Notes under the pieces: model-generated
The model's database searches: none
What the model was told of the DNA's origin: nothing
What the model saw: the letters and a program-made list of their open reading frames with translations, nothing else
Assembly (NCBI RefSeq): GCF_008704935.1
Contig: NZ_CP023692.1
Coordinates: 4,555,001-4,619,000, forward strand
From: Streptomyces vinaceus
Lineage (GTDB): Bacteria > Actinomycetota > Actinomycetes > Streptomycetales > Streptomycetaceae
Length of the DNA: 64,000 nucleotides
Direction: 5' to 3'
Program-made: the position numbers and the translations under genes
Part shown: piece after piece, positions 48,258 to 56,341 of the stretch
Layout: every line of letters begins with the position of its first letter
Numbering within the stretch: the first letter of the stretch is position 1

Positions 48258-49472
48258 ATGCCGGCTCTGCCCGCCTTCTGTCTCCGGCCCCGCGACCTGC
48301 GTCGCGGGGCCGTTCTGACGTTGGCCTTCATCGCCGCCGTGGGCACCGCCGCGAGCACCGGCTGCTGGGAGCGCGCGGACGCCGTCGGCGCCGCGGGAGG
48401 CGGGTTAACGGCCGCCGCCGGTACGCGGGACCCCGCGGCCGCCGGCACCGGCGCTCCGCCGGAGAGCGGCGCCGCGACCGCCGACCGCGAGGCCGTCGCC
48501 CGCGCCGCGGCCGAAGCCGTCGCCGAGGGCAAGTCCGGCAAGAAGGCCGCCCAGGAGGTGGTCAGCCGCAGCGGCGACCGCTGGGGCATGGTCTACGACC
48601 AGGGCGAGTACAGCGCCTTCACCGACGACCTCGACGGCCGCTGGACCGGCGTCGGGCTCTGGATCGAGAGCCGCAGCGACGAGCGCATCGCCGTCGAGAA
48701 GGTTCAGCCCGACAGCCCCGCCGCCCGCGCCGGCCTGCGCGCCGGCGACCGGCTCCTCAGCGTCGACGGCCACCCCGTCACCGGCCTGCGCGTCTGCGAC
48801 GTGGTCGCCCTGCTGCGCGGCGGCGCCGGCACCCCGGTCGCCCTCCGCCTCACCCGGGACGGCGCCGACCTCACCGAGACCCTGCGCCGCGAGCAGCTGC
48901 ACACCGAGCCCGTGACCGTACGGGAGCTCCCGGGCGGGATCACCGTCATCAAGGTCTCCTCCTTCAGCCGCGGCTCCGGCGAGAAGGTCCGCGCCGCCGT
49001 CCGCGCGGCTCCGGCCGGCTCCGGCTTCATGCTCGACCTGCGAGGCAACCCGGGCGGCCTGGTCACCGAGGCCGTGACGGCCGCCTCGGCCTTCCTGGAC
49101 GGCGGGCTGGTGGCCACGTACGACGTACGGGGGGCCCAGCGCGCCCTGTACGCGAGCCCGGGCGGGGACACCGCCCGGCCCCTGGTGGCGCTGGTCGACG
49201 GCGGCACGATGAGCGCGGCGGAGCTGGTCACGGGCGCCCTCCAGGACCGCGGCCGCGCGGTGGCGGTGGGTACGAGGACCTTCGGCAAGGGCTCGGTGCA
49301 GATGCCGACGCCGCTGCCGGACGGCTCGGTGGCGGAGCTGACGGTGGGCACGTACCGCACCCCGGCGGGCCGCAGCCTCGACGGCACCGGCATCACCCCG
49401 GACCTGGCGGCCGGCGACGGGGTCGAGGAACGGGCCCGCACGGTATTGGGTGGCCTCGGGGTGGGTCCGTAG
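48258..49472 (+). CDS. S41-family carboxy-terminal processing protease
   Basis: 404 aa. An N-terminal membrane/signal segment (AVLTLAFIAAVGTAASTGC) is followed by an Ala-rich linker and a PDZ domain (about 125-205, RAGLRAGDRLLSVDGHPVTG). The catalytic core has Ser319 in DGGTMSAAELVTG and Lys344 in RTFGKGSVQMPTPLPDGS, the Ser-Lys dyad of CtpA-type proteases. ATG 48258 lies 7 nt after TAGACT (48245-48250), consistent with a leaderless transcript. Next to ftsEX, a role in trimming envelope proteins or hydrolases is plausible. Confidence 0.92.
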   Translation: MPALPAFCLRPRDLRRGAVLTLAFIAAVGTAASTGCWERADAVGAAGGGLTAAAGTRDPAAAGTGAPPESGAATADREAVARAAAEAVAEGKSGKKAAQEVVSRSGDRWGMVYDQGEYSAFTDDLDGRWTGVGLWIESRSDERIAVEKVQPDSPAARAGLRAGDRLLSVDGHPVTGLRVCDVVALLRGGAGTPVALRLTRDGADLTETLRREQLHTEPVTVRELPGGITVIKVSSFSRGSGEKVRAAVRAAPAGSGFMLDLRGNPGGLVTEAVTAASAFLDGGLVATYDVRGAQRALYASPGGDTARPLVALVDGGTMSAAELVTGALQDRGRAVAVGTRTFGKGSVQMPTPLPDGSVAELTVGTYRTPAGRSLDGTGITPDLAAGDGVEERARTVLGGLGVGP

Positions 49473-49491
49473 TGCGAAAATGACCGCACTA
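49470..49491 (+). promoter_or_regulatory. Inverted repeat abutting the smpB start
   Basis: TAGTGCG and CGCACTA (49470-49476, 49485-49491) are perfect 7-bp arms around AAAATGAC. They include the end of the protease stop codon and the A of the smpB ATG. No Shine-Dalgarno is present, so RNA folding here could affect smpB initiation. Confidence 0.5.
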
Positions 49492-49976
49492 TGGCTAAGG
49501 AAAAAGGGCGCAAGCTGATCGCCCAGAACAAGAAGGCGCGGCACGACTACACGATCATCGACACCTACGAGTGCGGCATCGTGCTCACGGGTACCGAGGT
49601 CAAGTCCCTGCGTCAGGGCCGTGCCTCGCTGGTGGACGGCTTCGTGTCGGTGGAGAGCGGCGAGGCCTGGCTCTACAACGTGCACGTGCCGGAGTACAGC
49701 CAGGGCACCTGGACCAACCACAGCGCCCGCCGCAAGCGCAAGCTCCTCCTGCACCGCGAGGAGATCGACAAGCTGGACTCGAAGACCGGCGAGACGGGCA
49801 ACACGATCGTGCCGCTCTCGCTGTACTTCAAGGACGGCCGGGCGAAGGTCGAGATCGCGCTGGCCAAGGGCAAGAAGGAGTACGACAAGCGCCAGGCCCT
49901 GCGTGAGAAGCAGGACACGCGCGAGACGAACCGGGTGATCTCGGCCGTGAAGCGCAAGGAGCGCGGTCAGCTGTAA
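49491..49976 (+). CDS. smpB: SsrA-binding protein SmpB
   Basis: 161 aa, normal length. Landmarks are MAKEKGRKLIAQNKKARHDY, YECGIVLTGTEVKSLRQGRA and the basic C-terminal tail EKQDTRETNRVISAVKRKER, which enters the mRNA channel. It binds tmRNA for trans-translation, and ssrA follows 82 nt downstream. It lies 18 nt after the protease gene, with no clear ribosome-binding site. Confidence 0.97.
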   Translation: MAKEKGRKLIAQNKKARHDYTIIDTYECGIVLTGTEVKSLRQGRASLVDGFVSVESGEAWLYNVHVPEYSQGTWTNHSARRKRKLLLHREEIDKLDSKTGETGNTIVPLSLYFKDGRAKVEIALAKGKKEYDKRQALREKQDTRETNRVISAVKRKERGQL

Positions 49977-50042
49977 TCTCCTGGCATGCGGTGGTCCACT
50001 TCGCGTACCATGGCGTCAGCACCGCCCCCCGGGGTGGAGCAC

Positions 50043-50054
50043 TTTGTTAACAAA
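50043..50054. promoter_or_regulatory. Perfect 12-bp A+T-rich palindrome before ssrA
   Basis: TTTGTTAACAAA ends 4 nt before the mature tmRNA 5' end. It stands out in G+C-rich DNA and could be a protein-binding site, part of the promoter, or a precursor stem processed by RNase P. Confidence 0.5.
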
Positions 50055-50058
50055 ACAT

Positions 50059-50444
50059 GGGGATGATCGGTTTCGACAGCGGATGTCGATGCAGGGGAAG
50101 CGAGCCGAGGAAGCGGCAATGATCTCGCTAACCACATGTCGCAAAAAATAATCGCCAACTCCAAGAGCGATAACTCCCGCTTCACCCTCGCTGCCTAATA
50201 ACAGTGAGCTGAAGCCTCTGTGAGGAGCGTCAGCCCGGAAGTGGTCCCGGTCCGGATCCTGGCGTCAACTAGGGATCTAAACCTCTAGCCCCGGTCACGG
50301 GGGTTGGAGGGAAACCAAACAGTGACTGAGCCCGTCGGAGACTTGTCCGTGTGATCTCCGGGGCCGAGAAAAGCGCAGCGGACTGCGCTCGGAGAAGCCC
50401 TGCTTCTGCACCGTTGGACGCGGGTTCGATTCCCGCCATCTCCA
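50059..50444 (+). ncRNA. ssrA: Transfer-messenger RNA (tmRNA)
   Basis: About 386 nt. The 5' end GGGGATGATCGGTTTCGACA and 3' end TTCGATTCCCGCCATCTCC-A form the alanine tRNA-like domain; CCA is not encoded. The tag frame begins at GCC 50154 and reads ANSKSDNSRFTLAA, stop TAA 50196-50198. It is preceded by an A-rich resume context (GCAAAAAATAATC) and ends in the LAA degron for ClpXP-type proteases. It rescues stalled ribosomes with SmpB. Confidence 0.96.
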
Positions 50445-50460
50445 CTCATCCCATGTGGGC

Positions 50461-50494
50461 GAAGGCCCCGCAGCCGTCAGGCTGCGGGGCCTTC
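50461..50494. terminator. Intrinsic terminator after ssrA
   Basis: The 15-bp perfect stem GAAGGCCCCGCAGCC/GGCTGCGGGGCCTTC has a 4-nt loop, 17 nt after tmRNA. It can also end the convergent toxin-antitoxin transcript. Confidence 0.92.
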
Positions 50495-50509
50495 GTCATG
50501 TCCAAGGGG

Positions 50510-50812
50510 CTACAGGGAACGGTAGATCTCGCGACGGTGGCCGACTGCCACGACCCATACCGTGACGACGAGCTCGCCGTGCGGGCCCTCCTCCAGGGTG
50601 TAGACGGCGCGGTAATCGCCGATCCTGAGCCGCCAATGCGCGGTGTGGCCTTGGAGCGCCTTGATGTCGAAGGCGTCCGTGCTGCCGGCGTCCAAGGCCT
50701 GTTGCAGCTCGGCCAGCCGACGCAGGATCCGGATCGCGTCCGACTGGGGGATCTTGCCGAGTTCCCGGCGGGCGGCGGCCCTGAACCGGGTCAGGTGCCG
50801 ACGCTCGGTCAC
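50510..50812 (-). CDS. RelE/ParE-family toxin
   Basis: 100 aa. Features of the RelE fold include LGKIPQSDAIRILRRLAELQ, then LQGHTAHWRLRIGDYRAVYT and a C-terminal VWVVAVGHRREIYRSL. The GDYRAVY and GHRREIY segments carry the Arg, His and Tyr residues typical of mRNA-cleaving RelE toxins. GTG 50812 overlaps the antitoxin stop (GTGA), so translation is coupled. Mostly cut mRNA on the ribosome by family knowledge; activity here is not tested. Confidence 0.9.
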   Translation of the reverse strand: MTERRHLTRFRAAARRELGKIPQSDAIRILRRLAELQQALDAGSTDAFDIKALQGHTAHWRLRIGDYRAVYTLEEGPHGELVVTVWVVAVGHRREIYRSL

Positions 50813-51090
50813 GCACCACCACGCAGGATTTCGGCCGTCATCTCTTCCAGGCTGAGGGAAGTGCCGTCATCTTCGGTACGGGCGGCGTCGACCAGCTTGG
50901 ACAGCCATGCCTCCTCGGCCGATTCCTCGATCGCCTTGAGACGTCTGTACTCGTCGATGTCGAGGACGATTCCCTCCTCTTTGCCCCGCCGGGTCACGAT
51001 GGTGGGCGTGTCTTCCCGCCGAGCGCGGTCGAGTACGTCCGCAAGGTGCGCACGTACCTCGGCCATCGATTCGATCACAGGCTCACTCAT
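50809..51090 (-). CDS. Phd/YefM-family antitoxin
   Basis: 93 aa from ATG 51090 (MSEPVIESMAEVRAHLADVL). The N-terminal Phd/YefM DNA-binding part includes DTPTIVTRRGKEEGIVLDI and the C-terminal acidic helix DGTSLSLEEMTAEILRGG would wrap the toxin. An ATG 8 codons upstream (51114) is less likely because TACATT (-10) lies between it and 51090, 6 nt before the chosen start, fitting a leaderless mRNA. An inverted repeat overlaps that -10. Confidence 0.88.
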   Translation of the reverse strand: MSEPVIESMAEVRAHLADVLDRARREDTPTIVTRRGKEEGIVLDIDEYRRLKAIEESAEEAWLSKLVDAARTEDDGTSLSLEEMTAEILRGGA

Positions 51091-51097
51091 GTAACCA

Positions 51098-51114
51098 ATG
51101 TACTGGATGTACAT
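51098..51114 (-). promoter_or_regulatory. Operator-like inverted repeat of the toxin-antitoxin operon
   Basis: ATGTAC-N5-GTACAT (17 bp) overlaps the predicted -10 (TACATT, 51102-51097) of the antitoxin gene. This is a typical place for autorepression by the antitoxin-toxin complex. Confidence 0.6.
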
Positions 51115-51135
51115 AACCGCGGTCTGCGCAGTCCG

Positions 51136-52365
51136 TCACTTGGCGCGAGTGGCCGTCATGCCCGCTGCCAGAGCCGCGACGGCAGCCGCCGCCGGGAGGG
51201 CGTAGGGGGTGGTGGGGCCCAGGTGGTCCACCAGGGAGCCCGCCGCGGCCGAGCCCAGGGCTATGCCCGCCAGGATGGCCGTCACCGCCAGGGTCATCGA
51301 CTCGTTCAGGCGGCCCTCGGGGGCGAGGGCGTGGACGCGGGACATCGCCGTGACCATCGTCGGGGCCGTGGCCATGCCCGCCAGCAGGAGGGCGGCCGCC
51401 AGGAGGGGCAGGGAACCCGTGGCGGCCGCGGCCCAGGGGAGGGTCAGGGCCGCCGCCAGGGCGAGCAGGCAGGTGCGCAGGCTGCGCGGGCGGCGGGCGC
51501 CGTAGAGCAGGCCGGCCGCGCAGGAGCCCGCCGCCTGGAGGGACAGGACCAGGCCGGTGGCGGCGCCCAGGCCGCGTGCGTCGAGGTGGGCGATCGAGGT
51601 GACCTCCATCGAGCCGAACAGCACGCCCAGGGGGGCGAAGAGGGCGAGCACCGGCATCAGCGCGCCCAGGGGGGACCTTCCGGCGCGGGGCGCCGAGGGC
51701 GGCGGCTCCGTACGGCGCTGGGAGGTGAAGACGAGCATGCCCGTCAACAGCAGGGCGGCCGCCGTGAGCGTGCCCGCCTCCGGGAAGAGCGCCGAGCAGA
51801 GGAACGCCGCCACCACCGGGCCGAGCATGAAGCACAGCTCGTCGGCGGCCTGTTCGAAGGACATCGCCGTGTGGTGCGCGGCGGGGGAGTCGCGCAGCAG
51901 GTGGGTCCAGCGGGCCCGGGACATGCCGCCGATGTTGGGGGTGGTCGCGGTGGCGGCGTACGCGGCGAACAGGGTCCAGGCGGGGGCGTGCGTACGGACG
52001 CACAGCACCAGGGCCGCCGAGCCCAGCACCGCGATCAGCGTCGCGGGGACGGCGATCCGGGCCTGTCCGTACCGGTCGACCAGGCGGGCTGTCCACGGCG
52101 CGACCAGCGCCGTGGCGGCCAGCCCGGTGGCGGTGACCGCGCCGGCGAGGGCGTACGAGCCGCGCTGGCCGGCGATCATCATGACCGCGCTGATGCCGAA
52201 CATGCCCATCGGTAGGCGGGCCAGCAGGTTTCCGGCCGTGAAGGCGCGGGTCCCGGGGTGGGAGAAGAGGCGGGTGTACGGGCCCTGCGGGCGGAGCGGT
52301 CGGCGGCGGTGCGGGGCGGGGGCTATCACGAGCGTCGAGCCCGTCACGGTCATCAGCGGCGGCAT
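51136..52365 (-). CDS. MFS transporter
   Basis: 409 aa, about twelve membrane segments. It opens MPPLMTVTGSTLVIAPAPHR before the first segment, and the loop between segments 2 and 3 reads TARLVDRYGQARIAVPATLI. It resembles MFS drug/metabolite exporters of the YbfB/SetA-like group; the substrate is unknown. ATG 52365 was chosen; ATG 52353 is possible. It diverges from a LysR gene 84 nt away, which probably controls it. Confidence 0.88.
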   Translation of the reverse strand: MPPLMTVTGSTLVIAPAPHRRRPLRPQGPYTRLFSHPGTRAFTAGNLLARLPMGMFGISAVMMIAGQRGSYALAGAVTATGLAATALVAPWTARLVDRYGQARIAVPATLIAVLGSAALVLCVRTHAPAWTLFAAYAATATTPNIGGMSRARWTHLLRDSPAAHHTAMSFEQAADELCFMLGPVVAAFLCSALFPEAGTLTAAALLLTGMLVFTSQRRTEPPPSAPRAGRSPLGALMPVLALFAPLGVLFGSMEVTSIAHLDARGLGAATGLVLSLQAAGSCAAGLLYGARRPRSLRTCLLALAAALTLPWAAAATGSLPLLAAALLLAGMATAPTMVTAMSRVHALAPEGRLNESMTLAVTAILAGIALGSAAAGSLVDHLGPTTPYALPAAAAVAALAAGMTATRAK

Positions 52366-52449
52366 GGTCCAAGGTTCCGGCGCCCGGTCCCGGGGCGTCC
52401 AACACCTGTTCCGGAGCCATTCACCCGGTTCTGTTGTTAGTCTCCGCGG

Positions 52450-53421
52450 GTGATACCCCGTGATGTGGAACCCCGCCTGCTGCGCGGGTTCGTCGCCGTG
52501 GCCGAGGAGTTGCACTTCACCCGCGCCGCCGCCCGCCTGTACGTCGCCCAGCAGGCCCTCAGCCGCGATGTGCGGCGGCTGGAAACCGCCCTGGGCGCGG
52601 GGCTGTTCGTACGGACCACCCGCGCCGTCGAACTGACCGCCGACGGGGAGCGGCTGCTGCCCCTGGCCCGGCGGGTGCTCGCCGCGCACGAGGAGCTGGC
52701 CGCCGCCTTCGCCTGCGCCGGCCCCCGCCCGCTGCTCGTCGACCTGAACACCGACGGGCCGAGCACCGCCCGCACCGTCCTGGAGCGGGCCCGCGAACTC
52801 GCCCCGGACTGCGAGCTGATGGCCCGCTTCGAGAGCGGGCTCACCTACGCCGCCGCCGAGGTCGCCGCCGGACGGCTCGACGTCTCCTTCGGGTACGCCG
52901 ACGGGCTGGACCCGGCGCTGCGGGCCCGCCTCGCGCACCGGCCCGTACGGTACGAACCGCTCGCGGTGCTGCTGCCCGAGGGGCATCCACTGGCCGCGCG
53001 GGCCGCCGTGGAGCTGGACGCGCTGGCCGGGGAGGCCGTCTACGCCGGGGCGGGCAATCCGCGGACCCTGGAGTGGACCGGGCTCGCCCGCGAACTGCTG
53101 GAGGCCCGCGGGATCGCCCTCGCCCCGCCCGCGCCCGTGGCCATGGGCAAGGACGAGTTCCGCCGGGTCATGGCCAAGACCCGCCATCCGGTCCTGGTGA
53201 CGGTGGACTTCGTCGACCTGCCCGGGAGCGTGAAACGGCCGCTCGTCGACCCGGTGCCGCTGTCCCCGCTGTCGATGGTGTGGCGCAGGGGCTTCGGCCA
53301 CCCCGGGCTCGACGCGCTGCACCGGGCCGCGGCCGCCCTCGGCGCCGAGCGGGGCTGGCTGGACGTGCCCCCAAGCAGCTGGCGCCCCGCCGCGCTCACA
53401 GGCGGCCCCGGCGGGGGGTGA
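52450..53421 (+). CDS. LysR-family transcriptional regulator
   Basis: 323 aa. The N-terminal winged HTH (about 5-65) reads LLRGFVAVAEELHFTRAAAR and VAQQALSRDVRRLETALGAG. A C-terminal effector domain of two Rossmann-like lobes follows. GTG 52450 comes 6 nt after TAGTCT (52438-52443), consistent with a leaderless mRNA. LysR proteins usually control divergent neighbours, here the MFS exporter. The effector is unknown. Confidence 0.91.
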   Translation: MIPRDVEPRLLRGFVAVAEELHFTRAAARLYVAQQALSRDVRRLETALGAGLFVRTTRAVELTADGERLLPLARRVLAAHEELAAAFACAGPRPLLVDLNTDGPSTARTVLERARELAPDCELMARFESGLTYAAAEVAAGRLDVSFGYADGLDPALRARLAHRPVRYEPLAVLLPEGHPLAARAAVELDALAGEAVYAGAGNPRTLEWTGLARELLEARGIALAPPAPVAMGKDEFRRVMAKTRHPVLVTVDFVDLPGSVKRPLVDPVPLSPLSMVWRRGFGHPGLDALHRAAAALGAERGWLDVPPSSWRPAALTGGPGGG

Positions 53422-53428
53422 GTGCAAG

Positions 53429-53444
53429 GTTTCCCACCGGTCAT
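53429..53444. promoter_or_regulatory. GlnR-box candidate upstream of narK
   Basis: GTTTC-CCACCG-GTCAT reads on the other strand as ATGAC-N6-GAAAC. The GlnR consensus is gTnAC-N6-GaAAC, so nine of ten informative or near-informative positions agree. It lies 75 nt before the narK start. GlnR control fits a nitrate transporter gene. Confidence 0.5.
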
Positions 53445-53518
53445 CCGGCGGGGACCGGGGCCGAAACGCGCCGTTCCTACGGTCGTCACCACGGACGCGA
53501 CAGCTGTGGAGGCCTGTG

Positions 53519-54898
53519 ATGACCGGTACGACCGCACCGCGCGGGGAGCGCGCGGGGGGCCGCTGGATCGAGCGGTGGGAACCCGAGGACGAGACCTTCT
53601 GGAAGGAGTCCGGGGAGCGCATCGCCCGCCGGAACCTGCTCTACTCCGTGCTCAGCGAGCACATCGGCTTCTCCGTCTGGACCCTGTGGTCGGTGATGGT
53701 GCTCTTCATGGGCCCCGCGTACGGGATCGACCCGGCCGGGAAGTTCTTCCTCATCGGTACCGCCACCTTCGTGGGCGCCTTCGTCCGGGTGCCGTACACC
53801 TTCGCCGTCGCCCGCTTCGGCGGCCGCAACTGGACCGTCGTCAGCGCCCTGCTGCTGCTCGCGCCCACCGTCGCCGCGCTGGTCGTCATGGAGCCGGGGA
53901 CCTCGTACGGGACCTTCCTGGCCGTGGCCGCGCTGACGGGCGTGGGCGGTGGGAACTTCGCCTCCTCCATGACCAACATCAACGCCTTCTTCCCGCTGCG
54001 CAAGAAGGGCTGGGCGCTCGGCCTGAACGCCGGTGGCGGCAACATCGGCGTGCCCGTCGTGCAGCTCGTCGCCCTGCTGGTCATCGGGACCGCCGGGGCC
54101 GGGCACCCGCGGCTGCTGCTCGCGGTCTACCTGCCGCTGATCGTGGCCGCCGCCGCGCTGGCCCTGCTGCGGATGGACAACCTGGCAGCCGTACGGGGCG
54201 ACACCGGAGCCGTTCGCGAGGCGGTCCGCGACGCCCACACCTGGATCATGGCCTTCCTCTACATCGGCACCTTCGGGTCCTTCATCGGCTACAGCTTCGC
54301 CTTCGGGCTCGTCCTCCAGACGCAGTTCGGCCGCACCCCGCTCCAGGCCGCCTCGCTCACCTTCGTCGGGCCGCTGCTGGGCTCGCTGGTCCGGCCCGTC
54401 GGCGGCGCCCTCGCGGACCGGTTCGGCGGCGCCCGGATCACCCTCGCGACGTTCGTGGCGATGGCGGCCGCGACGGGAGTCGTCGTATACGCCTCGGGCG
54501 AGGAGTCCCTGCCCGTCTTCCTCGTCGGGTTCGTGGCGCTGTTCGTGCTCAGCGGGCTCGGGAACGGCTCCACGTACAAGATGATCCCCGGCATCTTCCG
54601 GGCCAAGGCGCTCGCGCGGGGCATGGAGGCGCAGGCGGCGGCCGCGTACGGGCGCCGGCTGTCCGGCGCCGCCATGGGGCTGATCGGGGCGGTCGGCGCA
54701 CTCGGCGGCCTCGGCATCAACCTGGCCTTCCGGCAGGCGTTCTCGGCCTCCGGGTCGGGGACGGCCGCCTTCGTCACCTTCCTCGGCTTCTACGCGGCCT
54801 GCTGCGCGCTGACGTGGGCGGTATACCTTCGCCGGCCCGCCCCCGCGGTGCTCCCGACGGCCGGGCCCGAGGCGAAAGCGCAGCTCACGTCGGTGTAA
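53519..54898 (+). CDS. narK: NarK-type nitrate/nitrite MFS transporter
   Basis: 459 aa from ATG 53519, 6 nt after GGAGG (GTG 53516 is an alternative). Twelve membrane segments. The nitrate/nitrite porter signature is present as GGGNFASSMTNINAFFPLRK followed by KGWALGLNAGGGNIGV (about residues 140-180). It moves nitrate in or nitrite out for assimilation. The next gene, nnaR, is a known regulator of nitrate assimilation in S. coelicolor, and the pair mirrors narK3/Rv0260c of mycobacteria. Confidence 0.93.
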   Translation: MTGTTAPRGERAGGRWIERWEPEDETFWKESGERIARRNLLYSVLSEHIGFSVWTLWSVMVLFMGPAYGIDPAGKFFLIGTATFVGAFVRVPYTFAVARFGGRNWTVVSALLLLAPTVAALVVMEPGTSYGTFLAVAALTGVGGGNFASSMTNINAFFPLRKKGWALGLNAGGGNIGVPVVQLVALLVIGTAGAGHPRLLLAVYLPLIVAAAALALLRMDNLAAVRGDTGAVREAVRDAHTWIMAFLYIGTFGSFIGYSFAFGLVLQTQFGRTPLQAASLTFVGPLLGSLVRPVGGALADRFGGARITLATFVAMAAATGVVVYASGEESLPVFLVGFVALFVLSGLGNGSTYKMIPGIFRAKALARGMEAQAAAAYGRRLSGAAMGLIGAVGALGGLGINLAFRQAFSASGSGTAAFVTFLGFYAACCALTWAVYLRRPAPAVLPTAGPEAKAQLTSV

Positions 54899-54927
54899 CG
54901 GCGGTTTACGGGCACGAAATACGGCGG

Positions 54928-54986
54928 AACCGAGCCTGACACGGCCACTTGACAGGCTCGGTTGCGTTCTCGCGACACGTGTCGCG
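54928..54986. promoter_or_regulatory. Inverted repeats between narK and nnaR
   Basis: The first element has perfect 11-bp arms, AACCGAGCCTG (54928-54938) and CAGGCTCGGTT (54953-54963), and could end the narK transcript. TTGACA (54949-54954) resembles a -35. The second element is the perfect 16-bp palindrome CGCGACACGTGTCGCG (54971-54986), 37 nt before the nnaR start, a likely regulator site. The -10 is unclear. Confidence 0.55.
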
Positions 54987-55023
54987 CGATGTGATACCGA
55001 CCCACTGGGCAAGGCAGGTCACC

Positions 55024-56190
55024 ATGGACGACACGCGCACCGCCGCCGCAGCCGCGACGACGGGCCCCCTCGCGGGATTCACCGTCGGGGTCACCGCCGC
55101 CCGGCGGGCGGACGAGCTGATCGCCCTGCTGCGCCGGCGCGGGGCCACGGTCGTGCACGCCCCGGCCCTGCGGATCGTGCCGCTGGCCGACGACAGTGAA
55201 CTGCTCGCGGCCACCAAGGAGTTGATCGGCTGCGCGCCGGACACGGTGGTCGCCACCACCGCGATCGGGTTCCGGGGGTGGATCGAGGCCGCCGAGGGGT
55301 GGGGGATCGGCGAGGAACTGCTGGCCCGGCTGCGGGCCACCGAACTGCTGGCGCGCGGCCCGAAGGTGAAGGGGGCCGTACGGGCCGCCGGGCTGGTGGA
55401 GACGTGGTCCCCGCAGTCGGAGTCGCTGGCCGAGGTGCTCGACCGGATGCTGGCCGGCGGGGTCGCCGGGCGGCGCATCGCCCTCCAGCTGCACGGGGAG
55501 CCGCTGCCCGGGTTCGTCGAGGCGCTGCGGGCGGCCGGGGCCGAGGTGGTCGTGGTCCCCGTGTACCGGTGGATGGCCCCGGAGGACCTCGCGCCGATGG
55601 ACCGGCTGCTGGACGCGGTGGCCGCCGGGGTCGGCGCGGTCGACGCGGTGAGCTTCACCTCCGCCCCGGCGGCGGCGTCGCTGCTCTCGCGGGCCGAGGA
55701 GCGGGGGATGACGCAGGCGGTGCTCGCGGGGCTGCGGGGGGACGTGCTGTCGGCGTGCGTGGGGCCCGTGACGGCCCTGCCGTTGCAGGCGCGGGGGGTG
55801 GACACGGTGCAGCCGGAGCGGTTCCGGCTGGGGCCGCTGGTGCAGCTGCTGTGCCAGGAGCTGCCGGGGCGGGCGCGGGTGCTGCCGGTGGCGGGGCGCC
55901 GGGTGGAGATCCGGGGCCACGCGGTGCTGGTGGACGCGCAGCTGCGGGCGGTGCCGCCGGCGGGGATGGCCCTGCTGCGGGCGCTGGCCCGCCGGCCGGG
56001 GTGGGTGGTGAACCGGGCGGAGCTGCTGCGGGCGCTGCCGGGGGCGGGGCGGGACGAGCACGCCGTGGAGACGGCGATGACCCGGCTGAGGGGGGCGCTG
56101 GGGGCGCCGAACCTCGTCCAGACGGTGGTGAAGAGGGGGTACCGGCTGGCCCTGGACGCCGGGGAGTGCAGCGGTGGCTCCGCCGGTTGA
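55024..56190 (+). CDS. nnaR: Uroporphyrinogen-III synthase-like transcriptional regulator NnaR
   Basis: 388 aa from ATG 55024. The N-terminal HEM4-like domain (about 18-265) reads LAGFTVGVTAARRADELIAL, ... VSFTSAPAAASLL. The C-terminal OmpR-type winged helix (about 290-380) has MALLRALARRPGWVVNRAEL and AVETAMTRLRGALG. This fusion is the architecture of NnaR, which acts with GlnR on nitrate/nitrite genes in S. coelicolor. Whether the HEM4 part still has enzymatic activity is open. It directly follows narK. Confidence 0.88.
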   Translation: MDDTRTAAAAATTGPLAGFTVGVTAARRADELIALLRRRGATVVHAPALRIVPLADDSELLAATKELIGCAPDTVVATTAIGFRGWIEAAEGWGIGEELLARLRATELLARGPKVKGAVRAAGLVETWSPQSESLAEVLDRMLAGGVAGRRIALQLHGEPLPGFVEALRAAGAEVVVVPVYRWMAPEDLAPMDRLLDAVAAGVGAVDAVSFTSAPAAASLLSRAEERGMTQAVLAGLRGDVLSACVGPVTALPLQARGVDTVQPERFRLGPLVQLLCQELPGRARVLPVAGRRVEIRGHAVLVDAQLRAVPPAGMALLRALARRPGWVVNRAELLRALPGAGRDEHAVETAMTRLRGALGAPNLVQTVVKRGYRLALDAGECSGGSAG

Positions 56191-56197
56191 ACCCGCC

Positions 56198-56238
56198 GGG
56201 CGCCGGGGCCGCGGCCGGGGGGCGCGGCCCCGGCGCCC
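56198..56238 (+). terminator. Intrinsic terminator after nnaR
   Basis: The 16-bp perfect stem GGGCGCCGGGGCCGCG/CGCGGCCCCGGCGCCC lies 7 nt after the stop codon. Confidence 0.87.
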
Positions 56239-56341
56239 GTGCCTTCCTCGGGGCGGACCGGGTGCCGCGCCGCACCGGGGATCCGCTCCGGACGCCCCGC
56301 CGGGGGTGGAGGTGGCGGCGGGGGTTGGTTAGCGTGCTCGG

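Noticed and set aside
50059..51120. Prophage or integrative element at the ssrA 3' end
   Set aside because: No integrase gene and no second copy of the ssrA 3' end were seen downstream; only a toxin-antitoxin pair is present.
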